This document shows positions 1 to 7,688 of a stretch of DNA of 64,000 nucleotides, one piece after another (position 1 is the first letter of the stretch; each line of letters starts with the position of its first letter). The position numbers were made by a program, and so were the translations under genes. A model generated the notes under the pieces. That model worked only from the letters and a program-made list of their open reading frames with translations, was not told the DNA's origin and did no database searches. Origin of the DNA: Mycobacteriaceae bacterium (GTDB lineage: Bacteria > Actinomycetota > Actinomycetes > Mycobacteriales > Mycobacteriaceae); contig JAIEPH010000034.1 in NCBI GenBank assembly GCA_019749805.1, positions 1 to 64,000 on the forward strand, in the 5' to 3' direction.

Positions 1-8
1 AGTTCGCT

Positions 9-467
9 CTACAGTGGACCACGACCCATCAACCCCAAGTCGCATAGCGACTGGACCACCAAACGGGTCCCCCTCAGGGGCACCAGCAGTGCTAGTTCGC
101 GTGCCTCATAAATGTCGATGTTTGTGTGTATCCACTGGTTCTGATCGGTGAGCTCGTGGTCGACGCTCACGAACCAGTTCGCCATGAATTCCTGCAGGTG
201 CGGGATGAGAGTCCAGACCTTGCGCCGGGCGAGTGGCGACCGCGCATCAGGCCGGGTGAATGCGAGCCAGGTGAGTTCTCCACTGTCGGCCTCGGTGAGC
301 TTCCAGAACGCGCGACCATTGTGCGTCAGGACATTCGGCGGCCTGGTGGCGGCGATCTCTTGTCCGATCTCGCGGGCCAGCCTTCGGTAGTCGGGCAGCG
401 TGTCGGTCCAGTTGGGCGCGCTGTCGAAGTAGTCGTGTGGCCGCTTGCCACGAACGTCGTCCATCAA
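9..467 (-). CDS. Hypothetical protein, 152 aa
   Basis: I do not recognise a family. The product is soluble-looking, with no signal peptide or membrane segment, fairly rich in Trp, and has a plausible globular composition (for example NGRAFWKLTEAD and LIPHLQEFMANWFVSVDHEL). It lies in the element on the same strand as the other element genes, after the exported-protein cluster. The first Met pair gives the start used here; the second Met is equally possible. It is kept as real because it is the longest ORF in its interval, with amino acid composition typical of coding sequence, while the opposite-strand frames are Arg/Pro-rich. Confidence 0.55.
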   Translation of the reverse strand: MMDDVRGKRPHDYFDSAPNWTDTLPDYRRLAREIGQEIAATRPPNVLTHNGRAFWKLTEADSGELTWLAFTRPDARSPLARRKVWTLIPHLQEFMANWFVSVDHELTDQNQWIHTNIDIYEARELALLVPLRGTRLVVQSLCDLGLMGRGPL

Positions 468-769
468 TCGCGTCCCCTCACTGCGGCGGAACCACTGCGC
501 CCGGACTCGCTCCGTTCACGACACCCCGTTCCCCGGTTGCCTCCAAAACCCTCAGCATCGTATGTCGGCAGATGTCTTTGGCCATTTCGAAAGCGAGGAT
601 CATTTTTGAGACACGCGCATACGGCGAATGGGCTAACAGTGTGGCTGCATCGAAAATTCAACCCTGGCAGGCATGCCGACGTATTCCGTTCAACGGGGTC
701 CGACTGGGCGCGCACTTCGCTGCGCGACACTCTTTTCGAAGCTCGCGCCAGCCGGGAATTGTTGTGCCA
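468..769. other. Gene-free interval, about 300 bp
   Basis: The interval lies between the exported-protein gene ending at 770 and the hypothetical gene starting at 467. The ORFs through it on either strand have Arg/Ser/Pro-rich translations typical of non-coding frames. I see no tRNA, clear hairpin or repeat. It probably holds the promoter of the downstream gene. Confidence 0.4.
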
Positions 770-1240
770 CTACGGGGGGCAAAGTCGGTTCTGGGCGATG
801 TTGATGAGGATCTGTAGTTCCTGCCGACTGAGGTGGCCCTGTTGATATAACTCATCGATAATTGTTCCGTTGGACTTTGTCTCCAGCATTCGACAAACTC
901 CCCAGCCCACATCGACGAACTCGCGCACAGTTCTCGTCGGCCTGAGGTTGTAGGTGGCGAGATCATCTACAAACTTCTGCTCGTTCGGAGCAATGGTCGT
1001 TGCTGCAGGCCCGCCGACCTCCCAGCTCGAATCCGGTCCTAACCCCCGCAGAAACCCGTCCCCGCTGGGGTCGTAGGGGTCGTAGCCGTTGATCGGGGTG
1101 CTGTAGTACGGGTGGCAGAGGCCGTCCGACTTGAGTTCCCAGTTGGTCTGGCAAGGTGGCGTGGCGTTCGCGGACGCTGTAATTGCGGTGCCTCCAATGG
1201 CGGCTGCCGCGATGGCGATCAGAAAAAGTCTCTTCATCAT
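770..1240 (-). CDS. Exported DUF732-like protein
   Basis: This 156-aa protein has a classic signal peptide (MMKR, a hydrophobic stretch to about residue 22, ASANA cleavage region). The mature part ends in a segment resembling the mycobacterial DUF732 family: a Val-Cys-x-x-Leu motif (GVCRML, about residue 113), a predicted helix, then a final Cys-Pro (RLCPP). DUF732 proteins are small secreted mycobacterial proteins of unknown function, and the two conserved cysteines probably form a disulfide. The start overlaps the stop of the upstream exported-protein gene by four bases, so the two are translationally coupled. Location is inferred to be the cell envelope or medium. Confidence 0.7.
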   Translation of the reverse strand: MMKRLFLIAIAAAAIGGTAITASANATPPCQTNWELKSDGLCHPYYSTPINGYDPYDPSGDGFLRGLGPDSSWEVGGPAATTIAPNEQKFVDDLATYNLRPTRTVREFVDVGWGVCRMLETKSNGTIIDELYQQGHLSRQELQILINIAQNRLCPP

Positions 1241-1614
1241 TCGCCTGCCTGGGCGTCGTAGGCCCGAGCAGCCGTCATCAGGAAGTCACTGTTGGCCGGG
1301 CAGAGTTCCCGGACAGCTGTGACCATTAGCCTGGTTACGTAGACACCGGCACGTCCCTCAAAGGCCGGGTCCCAGATGAAGTTACCGATGATGTCTGCCG
1401 CAGCAGGACCGGACAGCTGCTTAGCACGCCCCCCGGTGAGCGCATTGCAGAAAGAATTGCCTTGTGCGAGCTGCTCGGCGGGGGTGGCGGACGGGGTGTC
1501 CATCTCCAGGAGGAAGCCTTCTACAGAAGCGGACGCGGATGTCAGCCCGGGCCCCATAAGGGATCCGATGATGATGGCGGCACCGGCACCGGCGAGCGCG
1601 ACAATCTTCATCAC
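1237..1614 (-). CDS. Small exported protein, DUF732-like
   Basis: This 125-aa protein has an N-terminal hydrophobic signal (MMKIVALAGAGAAIIIGSLM) with a SASAS cleavage region. The mature part has one Cys near SFCNAL and a second in the ELCP motif, the same two-cysteine layout as its neighbours. The start is GTG at 1614 or ATG at 1611, about 9-12 bases after an AGGA ribosome-binding site. It overlaps the downstream exported-protein gene by an ATGA junction. Function is unknown, and assignment to DUF732 rests on the Cys spacing and size only. Confidence 0.65.
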   Translation of the reverse strand: MMKIVALAGAGAAIIIGSLMGPGLTSASASVEGFLLEMDTPSATPAEQLAQGNSFCNALTGGRAKQLSGPAAADIIGNFIWDPAFEGRAGVYVTRLMVTAVRELCPANSDFLMTAARAYDAQAGE

Positions 1615-1738
1615 GTTGTTCGTTTCCTGTCCTGTTGGTTCCGGTGAATCTCTTTGCAGCGCATTCCGCCGGTGTTCGAGCGGTATTGCAGCATCGGGGC
1701 CGCCTTAAAGGGACCGCGTACGGAGGGTGACTTGGGCA

Positions 1739-2041
1739 TTAGTAGCGCGATCGATATGCGATATAGATGTCGGTGTATTGCGGGCAATGATCCTTGATGG
1801 CATAGCCGATCGCGTCCTGCATCTGGCCGTAATTCAGATTGATTGTCTGCTGCGTCAGTAGTACGGAGTTCGCTGCCCAGATGCCATGTGGCGTGGGTTC
1901 TTCCCCGACATAGTTACAGATCACTTGCCAGTTGTATTCACCGAACGCCGCAGCGTCGTCGGCATGACCGGGTGCGGCGAGTACGACGCCGGAGACCACC
2001 ATTGACGCGCCGATGATGGACGCTGCGAGTCCGTGCTTCAT
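1739..2041 (-). CDS. Small exported protein with paired cysteines
   Basis: The ATG at 2041 is chosen because it is preceded by a strong GGAGGGG ribosome-binding site and begins a signal peptide (MKHGLAASIIGASMVVSGVV, cleavage near GHA-DD). The upstream frame extension to 2119 looks non-coding. The mature part of about 75 residues has the layout VICNYVG ... DHCPQY, again the Cys and Cys-Pro pattern of DUF732-like secreted proteins. It is the third member of a run of exported proteins in the element. Function is unknown. Confidence 0.7.
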   Translation of the reverse strand: MKHGLAASIIGASMVVSGVVLAAPGHADDAAAFGEYNWQVICNYVGEEPTPHGIWAANSVLLTQQTINLNYGQMQDAIGYAIKDHCPQYTDIYIAYRSRY

Positions 2042-2386
2042 GTCGGTTCCCCTCCGATTGTGACTGTTGGCGACTGTGGTTGCGGCTGGACGCCACGGAG
2101 TTGCGTCCAGAGCACTCACCGTGCTCCAAGCGAGCCGCTGCTGCCTCTGCTAGCAAACTATGCGACGGCTCACAGGAAGAAATCAGGTGTTTCCCTACAT
2201 TTCACGTGCGTAATTCCACCGCGAAGCGAGCCATCGGGTCCTGAACTGGGCAAACGGCGTGGTCTTTATTCGTGAGAAAGAACGGCGGTATCGGGCGCGG
2301 TTCGGGTCGCCCTCTGTCTCGGCTAAACAAGCGTCGGCGCTCACGCACCAGCGCGCACTTCCCGAGAGGCACGGCAGCGCCAACGC
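2042..2386. other. Gene-free interval upstream of the exported-protein cluster
   Basis: The stretch of about 345 bp lies between the ribosome-binding site of the 1739-2041 gene and the stop of the next exported-protein gene. Short ORFs here are Arg-rich and unconvincing. A promoter for the three-gene cluster is expected here, but I cannot point to a convincing -35/-10 pair. Confidence 0.4.
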
Positions 2387-2740
2387 CTAGCGACCCAAAG
2401 TTGCCCGCGCACCCTCGACGCATCCGTCTGTGAAGTCATCCTGATCAACATCGGCTCCGTTGATTTGACCACCGGCGTAGTAGTAGGTCTGGGTATTCTG
2501 CGCCGACCCGGCCAGTCCCGGACACGTCCCCAATACCTCCTCGTCGGGGACCGACCGCTCGCCAACATTAGAGACCATGTTCTGCGCCCAGGCGACCCCG
2601 GTTGCTCGTCCTGCTACGAATGAAGGATTGTCCTGCGCGTGCGCACAAGAAACCGTGACGCCTAATACCCCAAGTAGAACGACACCGACGCCCATCGGGG
2701 CGGTCCATGCACGAGGCCAAGACGCCCCCCATGTCTCCAT
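2387..2740 (-). CDS. Small exported protein
   Basis: This is a protein of up to 117 aa. A hydrophobic stretch (GVGVVLLGVLGVTVSCAHA) forms a signal peptide with cleavage near AHA-QD. The start could be the ATG at 2740 or the one at 2695, which gives a more compact signal. The mature part of about 80 residues holds three cysteines (two after the cleavage site, at GTCPGL and DGCVEG) and an acidic patch (ADVDQDDFTDGC). It is the fourth exported protein of the element cargo. I do not recognise the family. Confidence 0.6.
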   Translation of the reverse strand: METWGASWPRAWTAPMGVGVVLLGVLGVTVSCAHAQDNPSFVAGRATGVAWAQNMVSNVGERSVPDEEVLGTCPGLAGSAQNTQTYYYAGGQINGADVDQDDFTDGCVEGARATLGR

Positions 2741-3331
2741 CTCCCCAGCTTATGCGTGCCCACTGGTCGCGAAATGCGACTGCCGCATGCCGCCGTCGTC
2801 GCGTTGGGAAAATTGAGCCGCGCGTGTTGCGTTCGCCGGTTGGCACACCGCCATTTTCCAGTCGTCGTCCGTGGAGCTGACAGAGTGCCACGGCGCGCTG
2901 GTGAACAACGATGAATATTGCCTTTCGCTCGCCCTTGCCGCTAGCGGACCGTGATCGCTCGACAAATCCATCGATTCTTCCGACGGCGGTTGTCCAGTCT
3001 CACGAAGAGGTCGACAGTACGAAACCGGTCTGAAGTTAAATTACAAGTGATCGACTCCAAATGGACACGAAATCGACACGTAGACAACAGGTCCGCACAC
3101 CGGTGGCCTCTAGATATACCTCTAGGCGCTTCAGACCTATAGCGAGTGAAATCACTCCCAAACGGCCAAAACCTTAACTACTGCAACAGGTAACCAACAC
3201 ATTCGGTGCAAGCCAATACATGTGCGGCGGCTGCCGCCAGGCGGCGAATTGTATTGGCGCGACCCGAAGGCGTAATGGACGTAGACGTTGATTGCTAGTC
3301 GTAGTACCGGATTTCGTGAACCGAGATGCCG
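2741..3331. other. Gene-free AT-rich interval
   Basis: This stretch of about 590 bp has no convincing ORF on either strand. It includes a short direct repeat CCTCTAG at 3107-3113 and 3119-3125, separated by ATATA, which could be a protein-binding site. Nothing else with clear structure is visible. Confidence 0.4.
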
Positions 3332-3804
3332 TCATGACTGCTCGTGATACTTCCGCCACCCTATGTTGATGAGGCTGTTGGGGTCGTCGCGGGCGGCTTG
3401 ATCGGCAGCGGCCTGTTCGTCCAGGATCGCTCCGACCTCGTCGGCCAACCCGCGAGCCCGGGCGAACGCCCAGAGGATTCCCGGGCCTTCATTGACGATG
3501 GTCGCGACGGCGTGCGCCAGCTTTTCCAGGTTGTCTTCACCTCCTGGGAAAGGTGCATCTCATCCATCAGGCTGGTGATCGGGAACTTCCACACCAGCTC
3601 GGCGATGTCGCCCAAGCATTCGACGACGTTATCGATACTGTCCTGCCGGTCAGTGGGCGTTTCGTACAAAGATGTCATCTCTACACTTTCGCTTGGTGTC
3701 GGCACCTGTGTGCCCCTTGGTGTGTTGCTTCGGTTGGGCAACCTTCTCAGTCCGGGCGTTTTCTTGATCTCCTCTTGGAGAACCGCGGCGGGTGGATCGA
3801 CCAC
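3332..3804 (-). CDS. Hypothetical protein interrupted by a -1 frameshift
   Basis: Two minus-strand frames carry coding-like protein. The first runs from about GTG 3804 (ATG 3678 is the alternative) through MTSLYETPTDRQ to MDEMHLSQE and then turns Arg/Ser/Pro-rich. The second, one base back, carries GEDNLEKLAHAVATIVNEG and ends IGWRKYHEQS at 3332. The switch lies around 3540-3560, at the sequence CACCTTTCCCAGGAGGTGAA. The second frame has a stop at 3560-3562 and no normal start codon before the coding-like part. This could be programmed -1 frameshifting, a mutation or a sequencing error. No perfect X XXY YYZ heptamer is present. Function is unknown; the product is helical and acidic. Confidence 0.45.
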
Positions 3805-3961
3805 CGTGCCATCAGTTGTCGCGGTCCTCGTGCTCGATGTTGTCGGCGGCTTCGCGCAGCTCCCTGGGACGGCTCCCGTTGAAGCCGGGAATCTTGCAAA
3901 CCTGGAGTCACCGCCCTTGCCTTGATCGATCTGAGCGGCAGTAGATCCCGATGGAAGCCGT

Positions 3962-4675
3962 TCACAAGTCGTCATCGTCCTCGAAGTCATCGATGTCGAT
4001 CTCGTCGGACTCGTCGTCCTCCGCACAGTCCGTGTCCTCAAAACCCTCAGCAGCGTTGTCACTTGGCTCGATGTCGCCGAGCTTGCGCTCAAGCTCCGGC
4101 CATTGCGACTGCGGCACCATCGAATGGACGACACCGACGAGCCGATGCACCTGAACCATCATCTCGGCAATATCCGGTCGGTCGGAACGGGAATCGATAA
4201 GCGACTGCAGCCGACCGGCGGCGATCATCGCGGTGTTCACGTCGACCTCAGTGTCAGCGTCCACAAGGGACTGATAGCCCTTGACCATCACGGTCTCGTA
4301 CAACGCCATCGGAGTGAGCGCGGTAACCACCCCGTTCACGAAGTCCACGCCGTTCTCTCTGGCCCGGCGCTCCAGGATGTCACGGTAGGCGGCCTGAGCG
4401 ACGTTCTGGACGGCGAAATGCCGACTGCTGTGGTTGCGAACCGAATCGATGGTTACTCGATCACGCTGATCGAGCTGGGCGTTGTCGCCCTCTAGGGCGC
4501 GCACGATGTAGGCATAGCTCGCCCCTTGCGCCAGCAGATTGTTGACCTTCCCGCGCAACCGGTCTTTGCGGCACACATGGCACCGGGGCTCCAGGTGGAA
4601 ACCGTTGACAGGGACGATGTCTGTCCCGCTCGCCGCCTCCTCGGCTACGACGGCTAGCTTGCGCGGCAACGCCAT
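3962..4675 (-). CDS. 237-aa protein with CxxC and acidic tail; terminase-small-subunit-like candidate
   Basis: The ATG at 4675 follows a GGAGGAG ribosome-binding site at good spacing; the frame extends upstream to 4714 but with poorer support. An N-terminal CHVCRKDR is followed by a helix-turn-helix-like stretch (VNNLLAQGASYAYIVRAL) and a His-rich segment (RNHSSRHF), then helices (AYRDILERRAREN), and an extremely acidic C-terminus (DESDEIDIDDFEDDDDL). A short Cys pair, an HTH-like segment and H-x-x-x-H before long helices recall small terminase subunits or DNA-binding proteins of phage satellites. That is only a pattern resemblance, and I would not name it on this basis. Confidence 0.6.
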   Translation of the reverse strand: MALPRKLAVVAEEAASGTDIVPVNGFHLEPRCHVCRKDRLRGKVNNLLAQGASYAYIVRALEGDNAQLDQRDRVTIDSVRNHSSRHFAVQNVAQAAYRDILERRARENGVDFVNGVVTALTPMALYETVMVKGYQSLVDADTEVDVNTAMIAAGRLQSLIDSRSDRPDIAEMMVQVHRLVGVVHSMVPQSQWPELERKLGDIEPSDNAAEGFEDTDCAEDDESDEIDIDDFEDDDDL

Positions 4676-4717
4676 CGGTGCTCCTCCGTGTTCATCTGGC
4701 TGCGTGGCTTCCATCTA

Positions 4718-4984
4718 TTACTTCTCCGCAGGCATATGAAAACAGGGGTGATCAACGGGGCGGGTTTCTGCGGTACTTGGTGGTACTTGCCCGACCGGCC
4801 ACACGTGCTCGATCTCGGCGATCGTCGTCTGCGCGGGGGCCTTCGTCGATCTTCGTGCCGCCGTGACCAAGCTCGATAGGCCGTCGGCGTGCCCGTCCGC
4901 GATACGTCCGCCGCGCAAATTTCGGCGCGCCTTCAAGCGGAGAGCACGGTGTACTCCTACCGCTTGAGCCGGGCGCGTAGCCAC
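4718..4984 (-). CDS. Possible small hypothetical protein
   Basis: This frame of up to 88 codons overlaps the end of the gene at 4957-5466 by 28 bases. Its C-terminal half (GLSSLVTAARRSTKAPAQTT, IAEIEHVWPVG) has coding-like composition, while the N-terminal part is Arg-rich. A TTG start near the middle is possible. There is no clear ribosome-binding site. It may equally be non-coding. Confidence 0.3.
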   Translation of the reverse strand: MATRPAQAVGVHRALRLKARRNLRGGRIADGHADGLSSLVTAARRSTKAPAQTTIAEIEHVWPVGQVPPSTAETRPVDHPCFHMPAEK

Positions 4985-5466
4985 GACACCGAATTGCGGT
5001 GGGCTTTGAGGTTGACGATGCTGCCGTCTTCATTCGGCTCGATACTCGGCGATTCATACAACACCTTCATCGGCTTGCCCTGACGCCGCTCGGCGACCAG
5101 CCGGTCGTATGCAGCGATGGCGCGCCGCAGCACGCTGACGTCCTTCATGCTCAGGTCTAGCGGACCAATCTCGATCTGAGGGTCGCCCTGGTACGCGACC
5201 CGCACGGGCAATCGGATCATCGTATCGTCGGCGGGCCGGTAAGCATGGAGATCGTCAATCTCCTCGACGACGCAATGCCATTCGTTGTAAGACGTTCGTG
5301 GTGAATCTTCGACGGGCCAATCAGTTATCGGGTTGCGCAAATTGTTAGCGCACCACCGGAGACCTTCCGCCTCCTCGGCGTCTGGAGTACGCGAAGCCTT
5401 GAGATCTAGCGCAGCGGCTTCGTTGATGTCTTCGAGCCGGGGCGTCCCCGCGCTGTGTGTCTTCAT
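4957..5466 (-). CDS. Hypothetical protein, 169 aa
   Basis: The ATG at 5466 (MKTHSAGTPR) is chosen over the longer frame because GAAGGAGAAG precedes it. The product is soluble and acidic in the middle (CVVEEIDDLHAYRPADD), followed by beta-like segments and a basic C-terminus (SWLRARLKR). The segment PLDLSMKDVSVLRRAIAAYDRLVAERRQG reads as a helical pair. I recognise no domain. It sits among other element genes of unknown role between Rep and the CxxC protein. Confidence 0.6.
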   Translation of the reverse strand: MKTHSAGTPRLEDINEAAALDLKASRTPDAEEAEGLRWCANNLRNPITDWPVEDSPRTSYNEWHCVVEEIDDLHAYRPADDTMIRLPVRVAYQGDPQIEIGPLDLSMKDVSVLRRAIAAYDRLVAERRQGKPMKVLYESPSIEPNEDGSIVNLKAHRNSVSWLRARLKR

Positions 5467-5551
5467 GCTGGGTACTTCTCCTTCAGTGGGGTGGGTAGGA
5501 CGGGATTTGACGCGTCGAGACGATGCCGAGTCATTCGTCGGTCTCAGCAGC

Positions 5552-5896
5552 CTAAAACCTTGCAGTGGAGTGACGTTCACGAGCAGGACGACTGTCAGGC
5601 GGCGGATGGACTATCAGCCGATCGTTGTCACCAAGCGACCATGTGGTCACGCGCCGTCCGTCGGTGTAGATGTTGGGCTTTTCGATGACCTCAGCGGCGT
5701 CCTCATCGCCGGATGCTGGCAAGCGCACCATCGTCGCCACCAAGATTCTCCTTCGGAGATCGTCGAGATGATCGAGGATTCCGTCCCGGATCTCTTTCGC
5801 AATGGGTGCAGCGTTCAACAGCGCCTGCACTTGCTGGATGTCCTGTCGTCCCAAGCCATACAGATACTTCTGCCGATCTTCCAAACACGTTGTCAC
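5552..5896 (-). CDS. Hypothetical protein, 114 aa
   Basis: The GTG at 5896 follows GAAGGAGAAGACCA, a strong ribosome-binding site of the same form as that of the downstream gene, so it is preferred to the upstream ATG at 5935. The N-terminal half is helical (RQDIQQVQALLNAAPIAKEI, RDGILDHLDDLRRRI) and the C-terminal half has beta character (TWSLGDNDRLIVHPPPD). No family is recognised. It is a probable member of the same operon as rep. Confidence 0.6.
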   Translation of the reverse strand: MTTCLEDRQKYLYGLGRQDIQQVQALLNAAPIAKEIRDGILDHLDDLRRRILVATMVRLPASGDEDAAEVIEKPNIYTDGRRVTTWSLGDNDRLIVHPPPDSRPARERHSTARF

Positions 5897-5968
5897 TGGT
5901 CTTCTCCTTCGGGCTGTTGTTTCCTTCGAATGCATTTCGCATCTGGTTCGCCAGCGGCGATGCAGTGA

Positions 5969-6313
5969 TCACCAGCACTCACCCTGGTGTTCTAGATGGC
6001 AGTGCGGACAGACGGCGGGACGTTGCCGTGGACGTGGATCCGGGCGGACTGTCTTGTTGTCAGATTTGCATGCTTGAGGCTGTTGGCATGTCACGTGAAC
6101 CCAGCCGCCGCAACCGTCGTCGAATCGCAATAGATGCCTACCGGGACTAATACGACGTCGGCATCGCCGACAGGTGCCCGCGTATCGAGCGATGCAGGTG
6201 CCGACCGCCATAACATCATCACTGCCGGGGATGGTGCGAGGAGCTCGCCGTAACTCTTTCAGCGCTGAGGTGAGCAGTGCCTGGTCGTCTCGTGAGAGAG
6301 CTGACTTCTTCAC
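5969..6313 (-). CDS. Cysteine-rich zinc-ribbon-like protein
   Basis: This 114-aa protein starts at GTG 6313, whose G is shared with the rep stop codon (TAGTG), so it is coupled to rep. It contains two probable metal sites: C-x(7)-CRRC followed by a His/Cys segment (GGWVHVTC, QACK), and a C-terminal CPHCHLEHQGEC. The N-terminus is a helical stretch (SRDDQALLTSALKELRR). Small zinc-ribbon proteins next to replication genes are common in phages and plasmids, where they bind DNA or protein partners. The specific role here is unknown. Confidence 0.65.
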   Translation of the reverse strand: MKKSALSRDDQALLTSALKELRRAPRTIPGSDDVMAVGTCIARYAGTCRRCRRRISPGRHLLRFDDGCGGWVHVTCQQPQACKSDNKTVRPDPRPRQRPAVCPHCHLEHQGECW

Positions 6314-7269
6314 TACGCAATCTCCATCCACGATCGCGGGATTCGTGATCCTGGCGTGCTTCCTGAACGGGAGTCGGGGGTCGAACTCTTTCCGTTATTA
6401 ATCAAGAAGGTGTTGTTTTCGATCGGCACCTTCTCCTCCAGATGCTGGGAAGCCGTTAGATGCCTGTGTTTGAAGGCGGTTTGAGCGAACGCTGTCCACA
6501 GCTCCAGTCCCTCACCACTTGCTTCAAGGTCATCGAGTATCGCCATCGGACTACGACCGCCGTCACAAGTGCGGTGGATCCTCAGCCCCTTGAATGGGTA
6601 GCGGGCTTGCCACGACCGTGCTCCATACTCGTGTGAAGTCACCCTTTGAGAGGAACAATCCGCTTGACCCCCGGCACCTCGGATCGCGCGCTGAAACCGT
6701 TGCGCCACACGTGTTTCAAGCTGTGCCAACCGCTCACGCTGCAGAGAACGGTTCAGGAACAGCACTACGTGAAAATGCGGGTTCCAGCCGACGTCGCTGT
6801 TGTGCATCACTTCTGTGATTCGAACATAGCCAGCGATGCCGAAATATCTACGGATTCGCATCCACGGGCTGCCTTGAGTCACAATGCCCCACGCCGTGTC
6901 CAGCCGTGTCCACAGAACGCTCAACGGATCTCCGACACTGTGTGACTGGGTCAGCGTCAGCATTGCAGTCTGGCCGCCCCTTGACAGCCACAGCCCGATT
7001 CGACGTTCAACTGAACACGCATCAGCCCACGAAGCGGCGAAAGAGCAGACCGGACATAGCCATTTGCACTTGCACCGCTTTTCCACGTAGCGGTTGAGCA
7101 CCTCAAGAGGGGAGCCAGGCGGACCAGCCCGGTAATAAATATCCGCGCCACATGCTCGTCGCCCGGGGTGTTCGGTTAAAGATGCCGCGAACGAACGCAG
7201 CTCGCAGTAGCGCCTTTTCCCACATAACCCTCTCGGGTACACTCGACGTCGGCTAGTTGAAGACAGCAT
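6313..7269 (-). CDS. rep: Rolling-circle replication initiator (HUH Rep, Rep_1/pC194-pUB110 type)
   Basis: The 318-aa protein carries the ordered motifs of the family: a cysteine cluster (C66, C68, C72, C75), motif 1 (AMLTLTQSHS, about 102-111), the metal-binding HUH motif (NPHFHVV, H165 and H167), the nicking tyrosine motif with Lys three residues on (ARYPFKG, Y224), and the typical C-terminal helix ending LWTAFAQTAFKHRHLT. Family members nick one strand at the double-strand origin and start rolling-circle replication of the excised circle. The gene follows the xis candidate with a hairpin in between and has an AAGGGG ribosome-binding site. The element therefore probably replicates after excision. 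Confidence 0.88.
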   Translation of the reverse strand: MLSSTSRRRVYPRGLCGKRRYCELRSFAASLTEHPGRRACGADIYYRAGPPGSPLEVLNRYVEKRCKCKWLCPVCSFAASWADACSVERRIGLWLSRGGQTAMLTLTQSHSVGDPLSVLWTRLDTAWGIVTQGSPWMRIRRYFGIAGYVRITEVMHNSDVGWNPHFHVVLFLNRSLQRERLAQLETRVAQRFQRAIRGAGGQADCSSQRVTSHEYGARSWQARYPFKGLRIHRTCDGGRSPMAILDDLEASGEGLELWTAFAQTAFKHRHLTASQHLEEKVPIENNTFLINNGKSSTPDSRSGSTPGSRIPRSWMEIA

Positions 7270-7313
7270 TGTGGTCCCCTTCCAGGGATAGTTGTTGAAT
7301 CGAGTAAGTGCGG

Positions 7314-7335
7314 GCCCCCGGTGGCAGCCGGGGGC
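7314..7335. repeat. Perfect GC-rich hairpin upstream of rep
   Basis: The arms GCCCCCGG and CCGGGGGC (8 bp, no mismatch) flank a TGGCAG loop. It lies in the gap of about 100 bp between the HTH gene and rep. It may be a terminator or attenuator that separates xis from rep transcription, or part of a rolling-circle origin. No U-tract follows on the minus strand. Confidence 0.6.
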
Positions 7336-7373
7336 TTCGCTGGTTTCTGCGGTTTTGCGATCGATCTATCGCG

Positions 7374-7688
7374 CTAAGGCGGCCTCCCAAATCCCGCCCC
7401 TGAGTTCGTTAAGCCAACGACCCGCTTCCGGGAACGCGCAGTAAGGCCGGACGCCGTTGACGTCACGGGAACCGATCCGCCGGTGCCGCCAATTGGCTGC
7501 CGGAAATCATTGGTACAGAGCGCCAAGATCTTCTCGCAGTTCGCCTCAGTGAAGCGCCATTGGGATGCGATTCTGTGTGCCGGGAAACGACCAGCCCGCA
7601 CCTGCTCGGTGAGCCAGCGCGGTGTGCAGCCGAGAGCCTCGGCGACCTCGTCGAGGGAGAAAGTCGTGAGTGCCCGGGCCAGGATCAC
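7374..7688 (-). CDS. xis: Small HTH protein, probable excisionase
   Basis: The 104-aa protein begins at GTG 7688, which overlaps the stop of the preceding 74-aa gene (GTGA). Residues about 9-48 form a MerR/excisionase-type winged helix (FSLDEVAEALGCTPRWLTEQ, then RFPAHRIASQWRFTE), the fold used by recombination directionality factors of actinobacterial elements. The C-terminal half is low-complexity and Ser/Thr/Gly-rich. Its place between integrase and rep supports a role in excision. It could instead be a transcriptional regulator. Confidence 0.7.
   Translation of the reverse strand: MILARALTTFSLDEVAEALGCTPRWLTEQVRAGRFPAHRIASQWRFTEANCEKILALCTNDFRQPIGGTGGSVPVTSTASGLTARSRKRVVGLTNSGAGFGRPP

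Noticed and set aside
3538..3562. A canonical X XXY YYZ slippery heptamer for programmed frameshifting
   Set aside because: The bases in the zero frame do not fit the pattern; only a weaker T/C run is present, so programmed shifting is not claimed.
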